From the NCBI GenBank assembly GCA_027490095.1, contig JAIXYT010000051.1, positions 1 to 64,000 of the forward strand: a stretch of DNA of 64,000 nt, given 5' to 3'. Shown piece by piece: positions 8,742-17,689 of this stretch (the stretch's first letter is position 1; each line of letters opens with the position of its first letter). Position numbers and translations under genes: made by a program. This DNA comes from Sphingomonadales bacterium (GTDB taxonomy: Bacteria > Pseudomonadota > Alphaproteobacteria > Sphingomonadales > Sphingomonadaceae). Under the pieces are notes generated by a model that saw only the letters and a program-made list of their open reading frames with translations, had not been told where the DNA came from and did not search any database.

Positions 8742-11537
8742 ATGTTCGCCCGTTCCCTTGCTGCTCTCCTCGTTTCGTCCGCAATCGCGCTTCCGGCCCT
8801 TGCAAGCACCCTGACCGGCACGGTTGCGGATTCGACCGGAACCCGCCCGCTGCAGGGCGCGGAGGTGCGCATTCCGTCGATCGGGCGGGTGACCAACGCG
8901 GACGCGGCGGGGCGCTTCCGCTTTACCGGCCTGCCGGCCGGCACCTACGAAGTGGTGGCAAGCTTTGCGGGCGCAGGCCGCGAGACGCAGTCGGTGACCG
9001 TTGGCGCCGATGGCACCGTGACGCTGTCGTTCGCGCTGGCGCCGGCGGGGACCGACATCGAGACGATCCTGGTGCTCGGCCAGCAGGCGACGCTGCTGTC
9101 GTCGCTGCAGCGGCAACGCGCATCTGACACGGTGACGACGGTGCTGACGCGGGACGCCATCGGCCAGTTCCCGGACCAGAATGTGGCGGAATCGCTGCGT
9201 CGGGCGCCGGGCGTCAACATCCTCAACGACCAGGGCGAAGGCCGGTTCGTTTCGATCCGGGGCCTCGACCCGAACCTGAACGCGGCGTCGATCAACGGGG
9301 CGCGGGTGCCGGCGCCTGAATCCGACGTTCGGTCGGTGGCGCTGGACGTGATCCCGAACGAGCTGATCGAATCCATCGAGGTGAAGAAGTCGCTGACGCC
9401 CGACATGGACGCCGATACCATCGGCGGTTCGATCGAGATCAACACCACCTCGGCCTTCGACCGCGAAAAGGGGTTCGTGACCGCGAGTGTGGAGGGGAGC
9501 TACAACGAGCTTTCGGACAAGACCAGCCCCAAGGCGTCGGTGGACTTTTCGGCGCGCCTTTCGGAGAATTTCGGCATCGCCGGCGGCCTGAGCTACTATC
9601 GCCGCATCTTCGCGACGGACAACATCGAGGCGGACGGCTGGGAGACGGGCGACAACGGCATCGTCTATGCCGAGGATGTCGAGTATCGCGACTATGACGT
9701 GACGCGTGAGCGGGTCGGCGGCTCCTTCTCGTTCGATTTCCGCGCCTCGGACTCGACGACCCTCTATGGCCGGATGCTCTACAGCAAGTTCACCGACCAG
9801 GAGTATCGCCGCCGCCTCGTGTTCGATTTCGGCGATTTCGCGGATGAGGGCGGGCCGACGGCGGGCACCGTCGACACGGCCCAGTTCAGCTCGTCCACCA
9901 CCGAAATCGGGGTGGAGCGGGACCACAAGGACCGCTTCGAGGAGCAGATCATCCAGAGCTATGTGCTGGGCGGCAAGTCGGTGGCCAATGGCTGGACGTT
10001 CACCTACATGGGCAGCTATGCGCAGGCCGAGGAGCAGGAGCGCGGCTCGGTCGATCCCGTGATCTTCGCGCGGGGCTTCGAGGACGACGAGCTCGACGTG
10101 ACATTCGACTATTCCGACATGAAGCGTCCGGCCTTCAACGTGACCAACGGCGCTGCACTGTTCACCGACCCGTCCGAATATGAGTTCGACGCGCTGGAGC
10201 GGACGACGGTTTCCAATGCGCGCGACAAGGAATGGGCGCTGAAGGGGGACGTCGCCAAGGAGATCCCGCTGACGGACGGAACCTTTACGGTGCAGGGCGG
10301 CATGAAGGCCCGGTGGCGCGAAAAGCGCTATGATGGGCAGTTCGACATCTTCGACGGGTTCGACGGCGACCTGACGCTGGCCGATGTGGAAGGCCGCCAG
10401 ACCTATGGTCTGGCCGACATCGAGCCGGTGGTCGGCAAGCGCGAATGGCGCGACTGGCTGGAGGCGAACGGCTACGGGCAGTTCGAGCTGAACGACATCG
10501 ACACCGAGATCGCGTCGAATGCCGAAGATTATCGGGCGAAGGAGGACATTCTGGCGGCCTATGTGCTCGGCCGGTTCGAGAATGAATGGGCGCGGCTGAT
10601 CGGCGGCGTGCGGGTGGAGCGCACGAAGACGCGCACCGACGGCAATCTGGTGACCTATGAGGAAACGACCGACGCGAACGGCGACGATTTGGAGATCGTG
10701 ACCGTCTCGCCGCTGTCCTTCTCGAGGAGCTACACCGACTGGCTGCCCAGCCTGAACCTGAGGGCGGAGGCGGGCAAGGACGTGATTCTACGGGCCGGGG
10801 TCTATCGCTCGGTCGTGCGGCCCAATTTCGCACAGTTTGCGCCGCGGTTCCTGCTGGAGGATGGCGAGGCCCAGTTCGGCAACCCCGAGCTCGATCCCTA
10901 TCGCGCCTGGAACTTCGACCTGGCCGCCGAATGGTATTTCGCGCCCAAGGCCGTGCTGCAGGCGGGCCTTTTCGCCAAGACGATCAACGGGTACATCGTG
11001 AACGCCGAGTTCGATGCCGGGAGCTTCAACGGCGTGGACTATGACGAGGCGGTGATTCCGGTGAACGCCGACCGCGGAAACGTGTTCGGGCTGGAATTCG
11101 CCTACAGCCAGGCCTTTACCCAGCTGCCTGCGCCGTTCGACGGGCTGCTGGTGAACTTCAACTACACCTACACGGATGCGCGGGTGGACGTGCTTGGTCG
11201 CAATGTGCCGCTGCCTGCCTCCAGCCGGCACAATTTCAACGCGGTCGCCGGCTATGAGAAGAACGGCTTCAGCTTCAGGCTCGCCGGCACGTTCCGTGAT
11301 CGGTATCTGGACGAGCTGGGTGGCGATGATGAGACCGACCGCTATGTGCAGCCGCACTTCCAGCTGGACATGTCGGCCCGCTACAAGATCACGAAGAACT
11401 TCCAGATCTTCGCCGATCTGGTGAACATCAACAATGCCAAGTTCACGGCCTATCAGCGGGGGCCGGAAGGTGACCGTCTGCTGCAGTTCGAGGAGTATCA
11501 GACGACCGTGAAGTTCGGCGTTCGGGCAAACTTCTGA
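8742..11537 (+). CDS. TonB-dependent receptor linked to phytase
   Basis: 931-residue outer-membrane receptor. Order: signal peptide (MFARSLAALLVSSAIALPALA), a carboxypeptidase-regulatory-like beta-sandwich (about residues 23-105, with GTYEVVASFAG), a plug domain (SIRGLDPNLNAASINGARV, SVEVKK-type turn, IGGSIEINT) and a long 22-strand barrel ending in a C-terminal Phe (KFGVRANF). The plug pattern is that of the TonB-Xanth-Caul family. The start at 8742 was chosen for the signal peptide; 15 upstream codons are not conserved in character. The stop overlaps the phytase start by one base, so it probably imports phytate products or a related phosphate source. Confidence 0.9.
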   Translation: MFARSLAALLVSSAIALPALASTLTGTVADSTGTRPLQGAEVRIPSIGRVTNADAAGRFRFTGLPAGTYEVVASFAGAGRETQSVTVGADGTVTLSFALAPAGTDIETILVLGQQATLLSSLQRQRASDTVTTVLTRDAIGQFPDQNVAESLRRAPGVNILNDQGEGRFVSIRGLDPNLNAASINGARVPAPESDVRSVALDVIPNELIESIEVKKSLTPDMDADTIGGSIEINTTSAFDREKGFVTASVEGSYNELSDKTSPKASVDFSARLSENFGIAGGLSYYRRIFATDNIEADGWETGDNGIVYAEDVEYRDYDVTRERVGGSFSFDFRASDSTTLYGRMLYSKFTDQEYRRRLVFDFGDFADEGGPTAGTVDTAQFSSSTTEIGVERDHKDRFEEQIIQSYVLGGKSVANGWTFTYMGSYAQAEEQERGSVDPVIFARGFEDDELDVTFDYSDMKRPAFNVTNGAALFTDPSEYEFDALERTTVSNARDKEWALKGDVAKEIPLTDGTFTVQGGMKARWREKRYDGQFDIFDGFDGDLTLADVEGRQTYGLADIEPVVGKREWRDWLEANGYGQFELNDIDTEIASNAEDYRAKEDILAAYVLGRFENEWARLIGGVRVERTKTRTDGNLVTYEETTDANGDDLEIVTVSPLSFSRSYTDWLPSLNLRAEAGKDVILRAGVYRSVVRPNFAQFAPRFLLEDGEAQFGNPELDPYRAWNFDLAAEWYFAPKAVLQAGLFAKTINGYIVNAEFDAGSFNGVDYDEAVIPVNADRGNVFGLEFAYSQAFTQLPAPFDGLLVNFNYTYTDARVDVLGRNVPLPASSRHNFNAVAGYEKNGFSFRLAGTFRDRYLDELGGDDETDRYVQPHFQLDMSARYKITKNFQIFADLVNINNAKFTAYQRGPEGDRLLQFEEYQTTVKFGVRANF

Positions 11538-12637
11538 TGCGTGGTCTGGTTCTGGCAGGGTGTGCCCTGCTTGCGGCCTGCGGGCAGGCGGAACCCGGCA
11601 AGGACGCCGCACAGGTGCCTGCACCTGCTGCCGTCGTCGGGACGGTCGCGATTCCGGCGGCCGCGGAGACGATTGTTCCCGACAATCCGACGGTCGACGC
11701 CGATGATCCCGTGCTGTGGCGGGATCCGGCGGATCCGGCGCGGGCGCTTTGGATCGGGACCGACAAGTCGATCGGGCTCTATGTTCACGGGATGGACGGC
11801 AAGGTGCTGCAGTTCTTCCCCGATGGGCCGATGAACAATGTGGACCAGCGCCCGTTCCCGATGGGCGACCGGAAGACGGTGCTGGTGGCGGCCGCCGAGC
11901 GGGCGCGCTTCGGAGTGATGACCTGGCTGCTGGACCCTGTGACCCTGCGCCTGGAGCGCTGGGGATTCCTGCCCACCGAGAAAGCGTTCGGCGAGCCCTA
12001 TGGCTTCTGCATGGGACAAGTTGGCGGCGAGACCTTCCTGATCCCCAACAACAAGGATGGCGTGGTGCAGGCCTATGCCGTGACGGCGGGCGCCGACGGC
12101 AAGCCGGCGATGGCCCTGAAGCACCAGTGGAAGCTGGCGACCCAGACCGAAGGCTGTGTTGTCGATGATGCGACGGGCGATCTCTACGTCGGGGAAGAGG
12201 ATGCGGGAATCTGGCTGCTCAGCCTTGCCGACCCGACGCGCGCGCCGGTTGCCGTTGCGAAGGTGGATGGGCAGCGCCTGGTGGCGGACACGGAGGGGCT
12301 GACGATCCTGCGCGATGGCGCCACCAGCTATCTGATCGCATCGAGCCAGGGCGACAGCGCCTATCCGGTGTGGGAGCGCACGGACAGGGGCCTGCGCTAT
12401 GTCGGGCGGTTCCGGATCGAGGGCGGCGCAATCGACCCGGTGACCCAGACCGACGGCCTGGATGCCTGGTCGGGGCCGATCGGGCCCTATCCGCAAGGCG
12501 CGATTGCCGTTCACGACCATTGCGACGGCGAGGGGCCCAAGGACCCGCCGGCTGCGATCTGCGACAGCGACACCAAGCAGCAGAACTACAAGATGGTCGG
12601 CTGGCGCGAAGTGAAGGCGGCGCTGGGACTGCGCTGA
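11537..12637 (+). CDS. beta-propeller phytase (3-phytase) lipoprotein
   Basis: 366 residues. A lipoprotein signal ends in LLAAC (Cys15). The body is a beta-propeller phytase: DDPVLWRDP near residue 55 (calcium site), TDKSIGLYVH, FGEPYGFCMG, QTEGCVVDD, GEEDAGIW, ADTEGLTI, the SSQGDSAY block and a final KVGWREV-type strand. Such enzymes release phosphate from Ca-phytate at the cell surface. Translationally coupled to the receptor gene (TGATG). PhoB control is inferred from the repeats upstream of the operon. Confidence 0.92.
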   Translation: MRGLVLAGCALLAACGQAEPGKDAAQVPAPAAVVGTVAIPAAAETIVPDNPTVDADDPVLWRDPADPARALWIGTDKSIGLYVHGMDGKVLQFFPDGPMNNVDQRPFPMGDRKTVLVAAAERARFGVMTWLLDPVTLRLERWGFLPTEKAFGEPYGFCMGQVGGETFLIPNNKDGVVQAYAVTAGADGKPAMALKHQWKLATQTEGCVVDDATGDLYVGEEDAGIWLLSLADPTRAPVAVAKVDGQRLVADTEGLTILRDGATSYLIASSQGDSAYPVWERTDRGLRYVGRFRIEGGAIDPVTQTDGLDAWSGPIGPYPQGAIAVHDHCDGEGPKDPPAAICDSDTKQQNYKMVGWREVKAALGLR

Positions 12638-12749
12638 CCGACAGCGACATCTGCGAACAACGCCGGGCCCGCGCTGTCGCGCGGGCGCCCGGACGCCCCA
12701 TGCGGCCCCAACCGTGCGGGGCGTTCGTGCGGGATTGACAGCGTCAGAA

Positions 12750-12766
12750 GAATAATCTGATTATGT
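12750..12766 (+). promoter_or_regulatory. TetR-type operator, site 1
   Basis: GAATAA-TCTGA-TTATGT, containing a perfect inner dyad ATAATC-T-GATTAT (12752-12764). A TTGACA lies just upstream (12735-12740), so the site overlaps the region where RNA polymerase would sit. It shares half-sites and spacing with the sites at 16924 and 20651. Confidence 0.65.
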
Positions 12767-12819
12767 TATGGCAAACCCAAGCCGGGCAGCAACCGGCCGG
12801 AACAAGGGGACCATGACCG

Positions 12820-14982
12820 ATGACTGCGAGATCGATCCTGCTGGCCGCCTCGGCCACGCTGCTGTTGCCCGCGGCGCCTGCCCTTGCGCAGACCGTGGAC
12901 ACATCGGCGGCGGAAACGGCCGACATCCTGGTCACGGCGCGCAAGCGGGAAGAGCGGCTTGTGGATGTGCCGGCCGCCGTCACGGCCATTTCGCCGTCGC
13001 TGGTCAGCGAAGCCCGCCTGTTCGATGCGCGGGACCTGCTGTTGCAGGCGCCCGGCACCTTCCTGGTGGAGAACAATGCGGGCACAGCGCGCGACATCTC
13101 GATCCGCGGGGTCGGCACGCCGACCTTGTTCGCGGAACCCGGGGTCGCCCTGTATGTCGACGACATCTATTCCTCGGGTTTCATCAGTTATCCGACGCAG
13201 TTCTTCGACCTGGAGCGGGTGGAGGTGCTGCGCGGGCCACAGGGTGCGCTCTATGGGCGCAACGCGGTGGGCGGTGCGGTGAACATCCTGTCGGCGCGCC
13301 CGAAGGACGAGGTGGAGGGGCTGATCCGCGGCACCTATGGGCGGCATGACCGCTTCGAGGTGGAGGGGATGGCGAACGTGCCGCTGGCGACCGGGGTGAG
13401 CCTCAGGCTTTCGGGCCTGGTGCTGAACCAGACCGGGGGCGAGTATTACAACGAGACGCTGGACCGGGTGATCGACGAGACGGCGAGCTTCACGGGGCGG
13501 GTTGCGCTGCGGGTGGCGCCGCCCGAGAGCGGGTTCAGCCTGAACGTCGTCTATGAACACAGCGACGCGAACACGCCGGGCACGTCGCTGTATTTCCCGG
13601 ATGACGGCGAGCTGCCGCGGGAGATGCAGCGGGACACCCATCCGACCAACCGCTATGTGGTGAACCGGCTGGCGGTGACGGCCGAGTATGAGACCGCCTC
13701 GGCCGGCACATTCACGCTGGTCGCCGGTGGGCGCAACTATGGGCTGAGCGGGGTGGAGGACACCGACCTGTCGGCCGACCTTTTCCCGACACCGACCCTG
13801 TCGTCGCTGGGCCAGCAGATCACGACGCGGCGCAACGAGGTGGAGAGCCGCATGGCCGAGCTGCGCTGGTTCGCGCCGAAGCTGGGGCCTGTGTCGCTGC
13901 TGGCCGGCGTCACCTACCTTGACGAAAGCGCGACGGGCGACATCCTGACGGACCTGCGCGGGCTTTCGCTGGCGTTTGCGGGCGGCGCCCTGCCCTTCAC
14001 GCTGGGGATCGCCAACGACCAGGGGCTGGAGAGCTGGGCGGGCTTTGCCGAGGCCGGGATCAGCTTCGCCGAGGATTTCGAGCTGTCGGGGAGCATTCGC
14101 TACACCTCGGACCGGAAGTCGGTCGATTTCCTGTTCACGCCGAGCCCGACGCTGTTCGGCTTCGTCGGCCCGTCGCAGGCGGCGAACCTCGACCGCACCT
14201 TCACCAACTGGTCGCCGGGGGTGACGCTTTCGTGGAGCCCGGACGACTGGACGCTCTATGCCAAGGTGCAGACCGGTTTCCGGGCCGGCGGCTTCAACTT
14301 CAACGTCGCGAATGCGGCCAACCTGCCCTATGAGTCCGAAACGTCGATCAACTACGAAATCGGCGCCAAGGCCAGCCTGATGGAGGGCCGCGCCTTCGTT
14401 GGGCTGTCGGCTTTCATCCTGGAGCAGGATGATGTGCTGGTCGCGCTGTTCGACTTTACTGCGCCCCCGGGCCTGCAAGGCTATCTTTCGAACCTGGGCG
14501 AAGCACGCACCCCCGGCATCGAACTGGAAGGTTCGATCACGCCAGCCGAGGGGATCACGCTTGCCGGCTCGATCGGCTGGATGGACCCCAAGTTCACCAG
14601 CGGAAGCTTCGTGAACCCGCTGGGCCAGACGGTCGACCTGGATGGCCTGCGCATCCCCAACACGCGGGAGTGGAGCTTTGCGGTCAACGGCAGCCTGCGC
14701 CGCCCGATCGGCGACAGCCTGCACATCCTTGCCAATGCGGCCTATTCGAACCGCTCGTCGGGCTTCCAGGATGCGCAGAACAACTTCTCGATCGGCGAGA
14801 TCGAGCTGTTGAACGCGTCGGCCGGCCTGGAGTTCCGCGGCGGGTTCGACGTGCAGGCCTATGTGCAGAATGCGCTGAACTCCCGCTACGTGATTGCGAC
14901 CGGGGGCTTTCGCAACGGCACCTCGGGCGTGACCCGGGCGCCGGGAATCACCTACGGCTTGACGGCGCGTTACCGCTTCTGA
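12820..14982 (+). CDS. TonB-dependent receptor of the peptide/acyl-amino-acid island
   Basis: 720 residues. A signal peptide ends in PALAQ, followed by a TonB-box-like ADILVTARKRE, a plug (SIRGVGTP, VALYVDDIYSSG, VEVLRGPQGALYGRNAVGGAVNI) and a barrel with a terminal aromatic (YGLTARYRF). The PQGxLYGRNA signature is typical of the large sphingomonad receptor group. AAGGGGA lies upstream of the ATG at 12820. An operator-like dyad sits 54 bp before the gene, matching those in front of the enzymes downstream. The ligand is therefore probably the substrate of that regulon, not iron, but this is inference. Confidence 0.88.
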   Translation: MTARSILLAASATLLLPAAPALAQTVDTSAAETADILVTARKREERLVDVPAAVTAISPSLVSEARLFDARDLLLQAPGTFLVENNAGTARDISIRGVGTPTLFAEPGVALYVDDIYSSGFISYPTQFFDLERVEVLRGPQGALYGRNAVGGAVNILSARPKDEVEGLIRGTYGRHDRFEVEGMANVPLATGVSLRLSGLVLNQTGGEYYNETLDRVIDETASFTGRVALRVAPPESGFSLNVVYEHSDANTPGTSLYFPDDGELPREMQRDTHPTNRYVVNRLAVTAEYETASAGTFTLVAGGRNYGLSGVEDTDLSADLFPTPTLSSLGQQITTRRNEVESRMAELRWFAPKLGPVSLLAGVTYLDESATGDILTDLRGLSLAFAGGALPFTLGIANDQGLESWAGFAEAGISFAEDFELSGSIRYTSDRKSVDFLFTPSPTLFGFVGPSQAANLDRTFTNWSPGVTLSWSPDDWTLYAKVQTGFRAGGFNFNVANAANLPYESETSINYEIGAKASLMEGRAFVGLSAFILEQDDVLVALFDFTAPPGLQGYLSNLGEARTPGIELEGSITPAEGITLAGSIGWMDPKFTSGSFVNPLGQTVDLDGLRIPNTREWSFAVNGSLRRPIGDSLHILANAAYSNRSSGFQDAQNNFSIGEIELLNASAGLEFRGGFDVQAYVQNALNSRYVIATGGFRNGTSGVTRAPGITYGLTARYRF

Positions 14983-14998
14983 TCGGACGGGCGGAGCG

Positions 14999-15958
14999 CT
15001 ATCCTGCGATCCGCCCGATTTCCGGCACCAGCACCCGGCCGATCGCCTCGTCGTTCCAGCGGTGGCCGGCGGCTGCCACGATGGAGAGCCGCGCGTCGGG
15101 CCAGGCCATCTTCAGGTCCCAGGCACCCTTTGGCGGCGTGCAGAGATCGTTGCGGCCCGCAATGATAGCGCCCGGGATGCCTGCCAACCGGCCGGCGTTC
15201 CTGAGCAGCTGGTTCGGTTCGAGGAAAAAGTTCGCCTCGTCATAGTGCAGGTGGAGCCGGCTCGACAGCAGGCCGCGCTCGTCTAGCCAGTTCGCCTTGT
15301 CGGGAATCTGGGCTGGCATCAGGTCCAGCGTTTCCGTGCTGGACATGGCAAGGGCCTCGGCCGCGGGCCGCCACACGGCCGGGTCGGGGTTGCGGATTCG
15401 CTGCCGGAACGCGAGGCGCGGGTTGGCCCGTTCGGCCGGCGGAAGGATAGCGTCGCGCACGGCAAGCACATCGGGCAGGATCGGCCCCCAGCCGCCCCAC
15501 CACCAGGCGATATCCCAGTCGCGGGCGAGATAGACCCCGGTGACCACGAGGCCCGAGAGCCGATCAGGGTGCGCCTCGGCATAGGCGAGCGCCAGCGTCG
15601 AGCCCCAGGAGCCACCGACCACCGTCCAGCGCTCGATCCCGCGCGCCTTCCGGAGTTTTTCCATGTCGGCGACTAGCGCCTGGATGGTGTTGGCGGCGAA
15701 GGGATCGGTGTAGGTGGATTTTCCGCAGGCCCGCTGGTCGAAGAAGATGCCCCGGTGCCGGGCCGGATCGAGCAGGCGGCGGTAATAGGTGCGGATGGAG
15801 CCGCCGGGGCCGCCGTGCAGCACGAGGACCGGGCGGCCGGTTGCCGGGCCGGTTTCCTCCCACCAGATGCTGTGCCCGTCGCCGACATCGAGATGGCCGG
15901 AGGCGCGGGGTGCGATGACCGGCGGGAAGAAGCCCGTGTCCTGGCGAAACGGCATCAT
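14999..15958 (-). CDS. pip: prolyl-aminopeptidase-like alpha/beta hydrolase
   Basis: 319 residues, the usual proline iminopeptidase length. Family marks are LHGGPGGS (oxyanion hole), FFDQRACGKST, the nucleophile elbow GGSWGSTLALAYA (Ser), a helical lid with W-rich WWWGGWGP, and the C-terminal acid and His (GRNDLC and AAGHRW). It should cut N-terminal proline or a similar residue from peptides or amides. Most Pip proteins carry DQRGCGRS; here it is DQRACGKS. Its start overlaps the stop of the CPBP gene (ATGATG), so the two form an operon controlled from the operator at 16924. Confidence 0.85.
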   Translation of the reverse strand: MMPFRQDTGFFPPVIAPRASGHLDVGDGHSIWWEETGPATGRPVLVLHGGPGGSIRTYYRRLLDPARHRGIFFDQRACGKSTYTDPFAANTIQALVADMEKLRKARGIERWTVVGGSWGSTLALAYAEAHPDRLSGLVVTGVYLARDWDIAWWWGGWGPILPDVLAVRDAILPPAERANPRLAFRQRIRNPDPAVWRPAAEALAMSSTETLDLMPAQIPDKANWLDERGLLSSRLHLHYDEANFFLEPNQLLRNAGRLAGIPGAIIAGRNDLCTPPKGAWDLKMAWPDARLSIVAAAGHRWNDEAIGRVLVPEIGRIAG

Positions 15959-16878
15959 GGGGGCGAGAGCTTTCCGAGCGAGCGGCCGGCGAGGGCCGCG
16001 ATGACGATGGCGATGACGACCAGCAGGAGGGTGCGGAGGTCGAGCAGGCCGGCCGTCGGCGCGGCATGCACGCCGAGCGCCTTGGACCAGACGTTGGTGC
16101 CGCCGTGCACGAAGATGGCGGGCCAGACCGAGCCGCCGGTGCGGTTCACGGCGAAGCCGCAGACGACGGCCAGGGCGATGCAGAGGATGAGGAAGATGCC
16201 CTGGTAGAGCGCCCAGAGCGGGAGGGCGATTCCGCCCATGATGGAGAGCACCTCGCGCGGGAGGTGCCAGGCCCAGTGCAGCACGCCGAGGATGACGGCT
16301 GCCAGCAGGGGCGCATGGCGCGCCTGCAGGATGGGCCAGGCGAAGCCGCGCCACCCCAACTCCTCGAGGGTTCCGCCCTCGTCGAGGAACAGGGCGATCA
16401 GCGCGCCCATCACGAGGCTTCCGCCCAGCAGGCGGAGGTTGCCGCCGATCGAAACGCCGGGGCCTGCGACGAAATCATAGACGAGGAAGCCAGCCGCATA
16501 GACGGCAAGCAGGCCGAGATAGAGGATGATGGCGGGTCGCAGCTGCCCTTCTGGCCCCACGGGCTTCAGGCGGGCCAGCAGAAGGCGCAGGCCTCCACCG
16601 CCGCCGAGCGCCGCGACGATGAGGGCCGCGATGGAGGGCGCGGCTGCGAAGACGAAGATCCCGAACAGCAGCGGGTTCTTCACCGCTTCGGCGAAGATCG
16701 TGCCGATGTGCATGTGCTGGCCGCTTGCGTCTACGGCGGCGACCAGGGCCGGGAGGGCGCCTGCCGAGGCGGGATCGGTGACGTATAGGAAGACGGTCCA
16801 GGCCATGACGGCGGACGCTATGGCAAGCGCCAGCAGGTAGAAGGCGAGCAGCGGGCGGCGGCGGGCGAAGGCCTTCAT
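15955..16878 (-). CDS. CPBP-family intramembrane metalloprotease
   Basis: 307 residues with about eight hydrophobic segments. The CPBP (type II CAAX prenyl protease-like) motifs are visible: EELGWRGF around residue 170 (Glu-Glu and Arg), the LHWAWHLP segment (His) and a later FVHGGTN helix (His/Asn). Relatives process membrane substrates, confer bacteriocin self-immunity or act in peptide metabolism. Here the partner is a peptidase gene co-translated directly behind it. It is divergent from tetR across an intergenic region holding a perfect 17-bp operator. Confidence 0.85.
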   Translation of the reverse strand: MKAFARRRPLLAFYLLALAIASAVMAWTVFLYVTDPASAGALPALVAAVDASGQHMHIGTIFAEAVKNPLLFGIFVFAAAPSIAALIVAALGGGGGLRLLLARLKPVGPEGQLRPAIILYLGLLAVYAAGFLVYDFVAGPGVSIGGNLRLLGGSLVMGALIALFLDEGGTLEELGWRGFAWPILQARHAPLLAAVILGVLHWAWHLPREVLSIMGGIALPLWALYQGIFLILCIALAVVCGFAVNRTGGSVWPAIFVHGGTNVWSKALGVHAAPTAGLLDLRTLLLVVIAIVIAALAGRSLGKLSPP

Positions 16879-16923
16879 GGGCGAGCCGGCTTGCGATGGA
16901 TCAAGGATGTCCCCATGTGCTGC

Positions 16924-16940
16924 ACATAATCAGATTATGT
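16924..16940. promoter_or_regulatory. TetR-type operator, site 2 (perfect palindrome)
   Basis: ACATAATCAGATTATGT, a 17-bp dyad with half-sites ACATAA and TTATGT separated by five bases. It lies between the divergent CPBP-pip operon (46 bp from its start) and tetR (96 bp from its start). It is therefore well placed for repression of both and autoregulation. Confidence 0.75.
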
Positions 16941-17035
16941 TTCGGAGGAAAAGAGGAGTCTGCATGCCAGGGGCAGGGCTTGAGGCAAGGCCTGCCAGCG
17001 CATAGGACGGGCAGAGGGAAAGGATTGGTCTGGAC

Positions 17036-17689
17036 ATGACAACGGCAAAGGGCGGACGGGCAGTGGCCGACGCGCAGGACAGCCGCGGCGACCGCACCCG
17101 CCGCCAGATCAAGGCTGCGATCGCGAAGCTGCTGTCGAAGCGTGATGTCGCCGACATCACGCTGGCCGACATCTGCAAGGCGACCAACCTGACCACGGGC
17201 GCGGTTTATTTCCATTTCACCGGCAAGGACGAGGCCGTCGAGGAGATGGTGATCGACGAGGTGGAGGGCATCTATTCTGCGCTGCTGAAGGGGCCACCCG
17301 ATCCGGACTTCGAGACGTGCGTGCGCCGGCTGATCGCGTCCTGCGCCCAGTATGAACTTGCCAATGGCCGGCGTTCGCGCGCGATCCAGCAGGTGATCAA
17401 CGCGCGGCCCCGGGCCTATGCGGCCTGGCTTGCCGCACGGGAGCCGGTGGTCGAGCGGCTGACGCGTCTGATTGCCGACACGCGCCAGGCGCATGGGCTG
17501 GAGACCGGGTCGGCCGGCTTTCTGGGCCTCTTCATCCTGAACTCGATCGAGGATCTGGGGATGGACGTCTATCAGTGGAAGAACCCGACGCTGCAGCCCT
17601 ATGCGGTGACGGCAGACGAATGGGTGGACCGCCAGGCGCGGCTGTGGAGCTGGGCGATCCGCGCGCCGATGGACTCCGCCCCGGCCTAG
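17036..17689 (+). CDS. TetR/AcrR family regulator
   Basis: 217 residues. The N-terminal TetR DNA-binding domain spans about residues 20-70 (RTRRQIKAAIAKLLSK, then the helix-turn-helix ITLADICKATNLTTGAVYFHFTGKDE). The C-terminal ligand-binding part is helical and not recognisable in detail. It lies in the middle of the island whose three intergenic regions carry the same palindrome, so it is the natural candidate to bind them. The ligand is probably a breakdown product of the island's substrate. The gene overlaps the convergent serine hydrolase gene by 4 bp. Confidence 0.88.
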   Translation: MTTAKGGRAVADAQDSRGDRTRRQIKAAIAKLLSKRDVADITLADICKATNLTTGAVYFHFTGKDEAVEEMVIDEVEGIYSALLKGPPDPDFETCVRRLIASCAQYELANGRRSRAIQQVINARPRAYAAWLAAREPVVERLTRLIADTRQAHGLETGSAGFLGLFILNSIEDLGMDVYQWKNPTLQPYAVTADEWVDRQARLWSWAIRAPMDSAPA

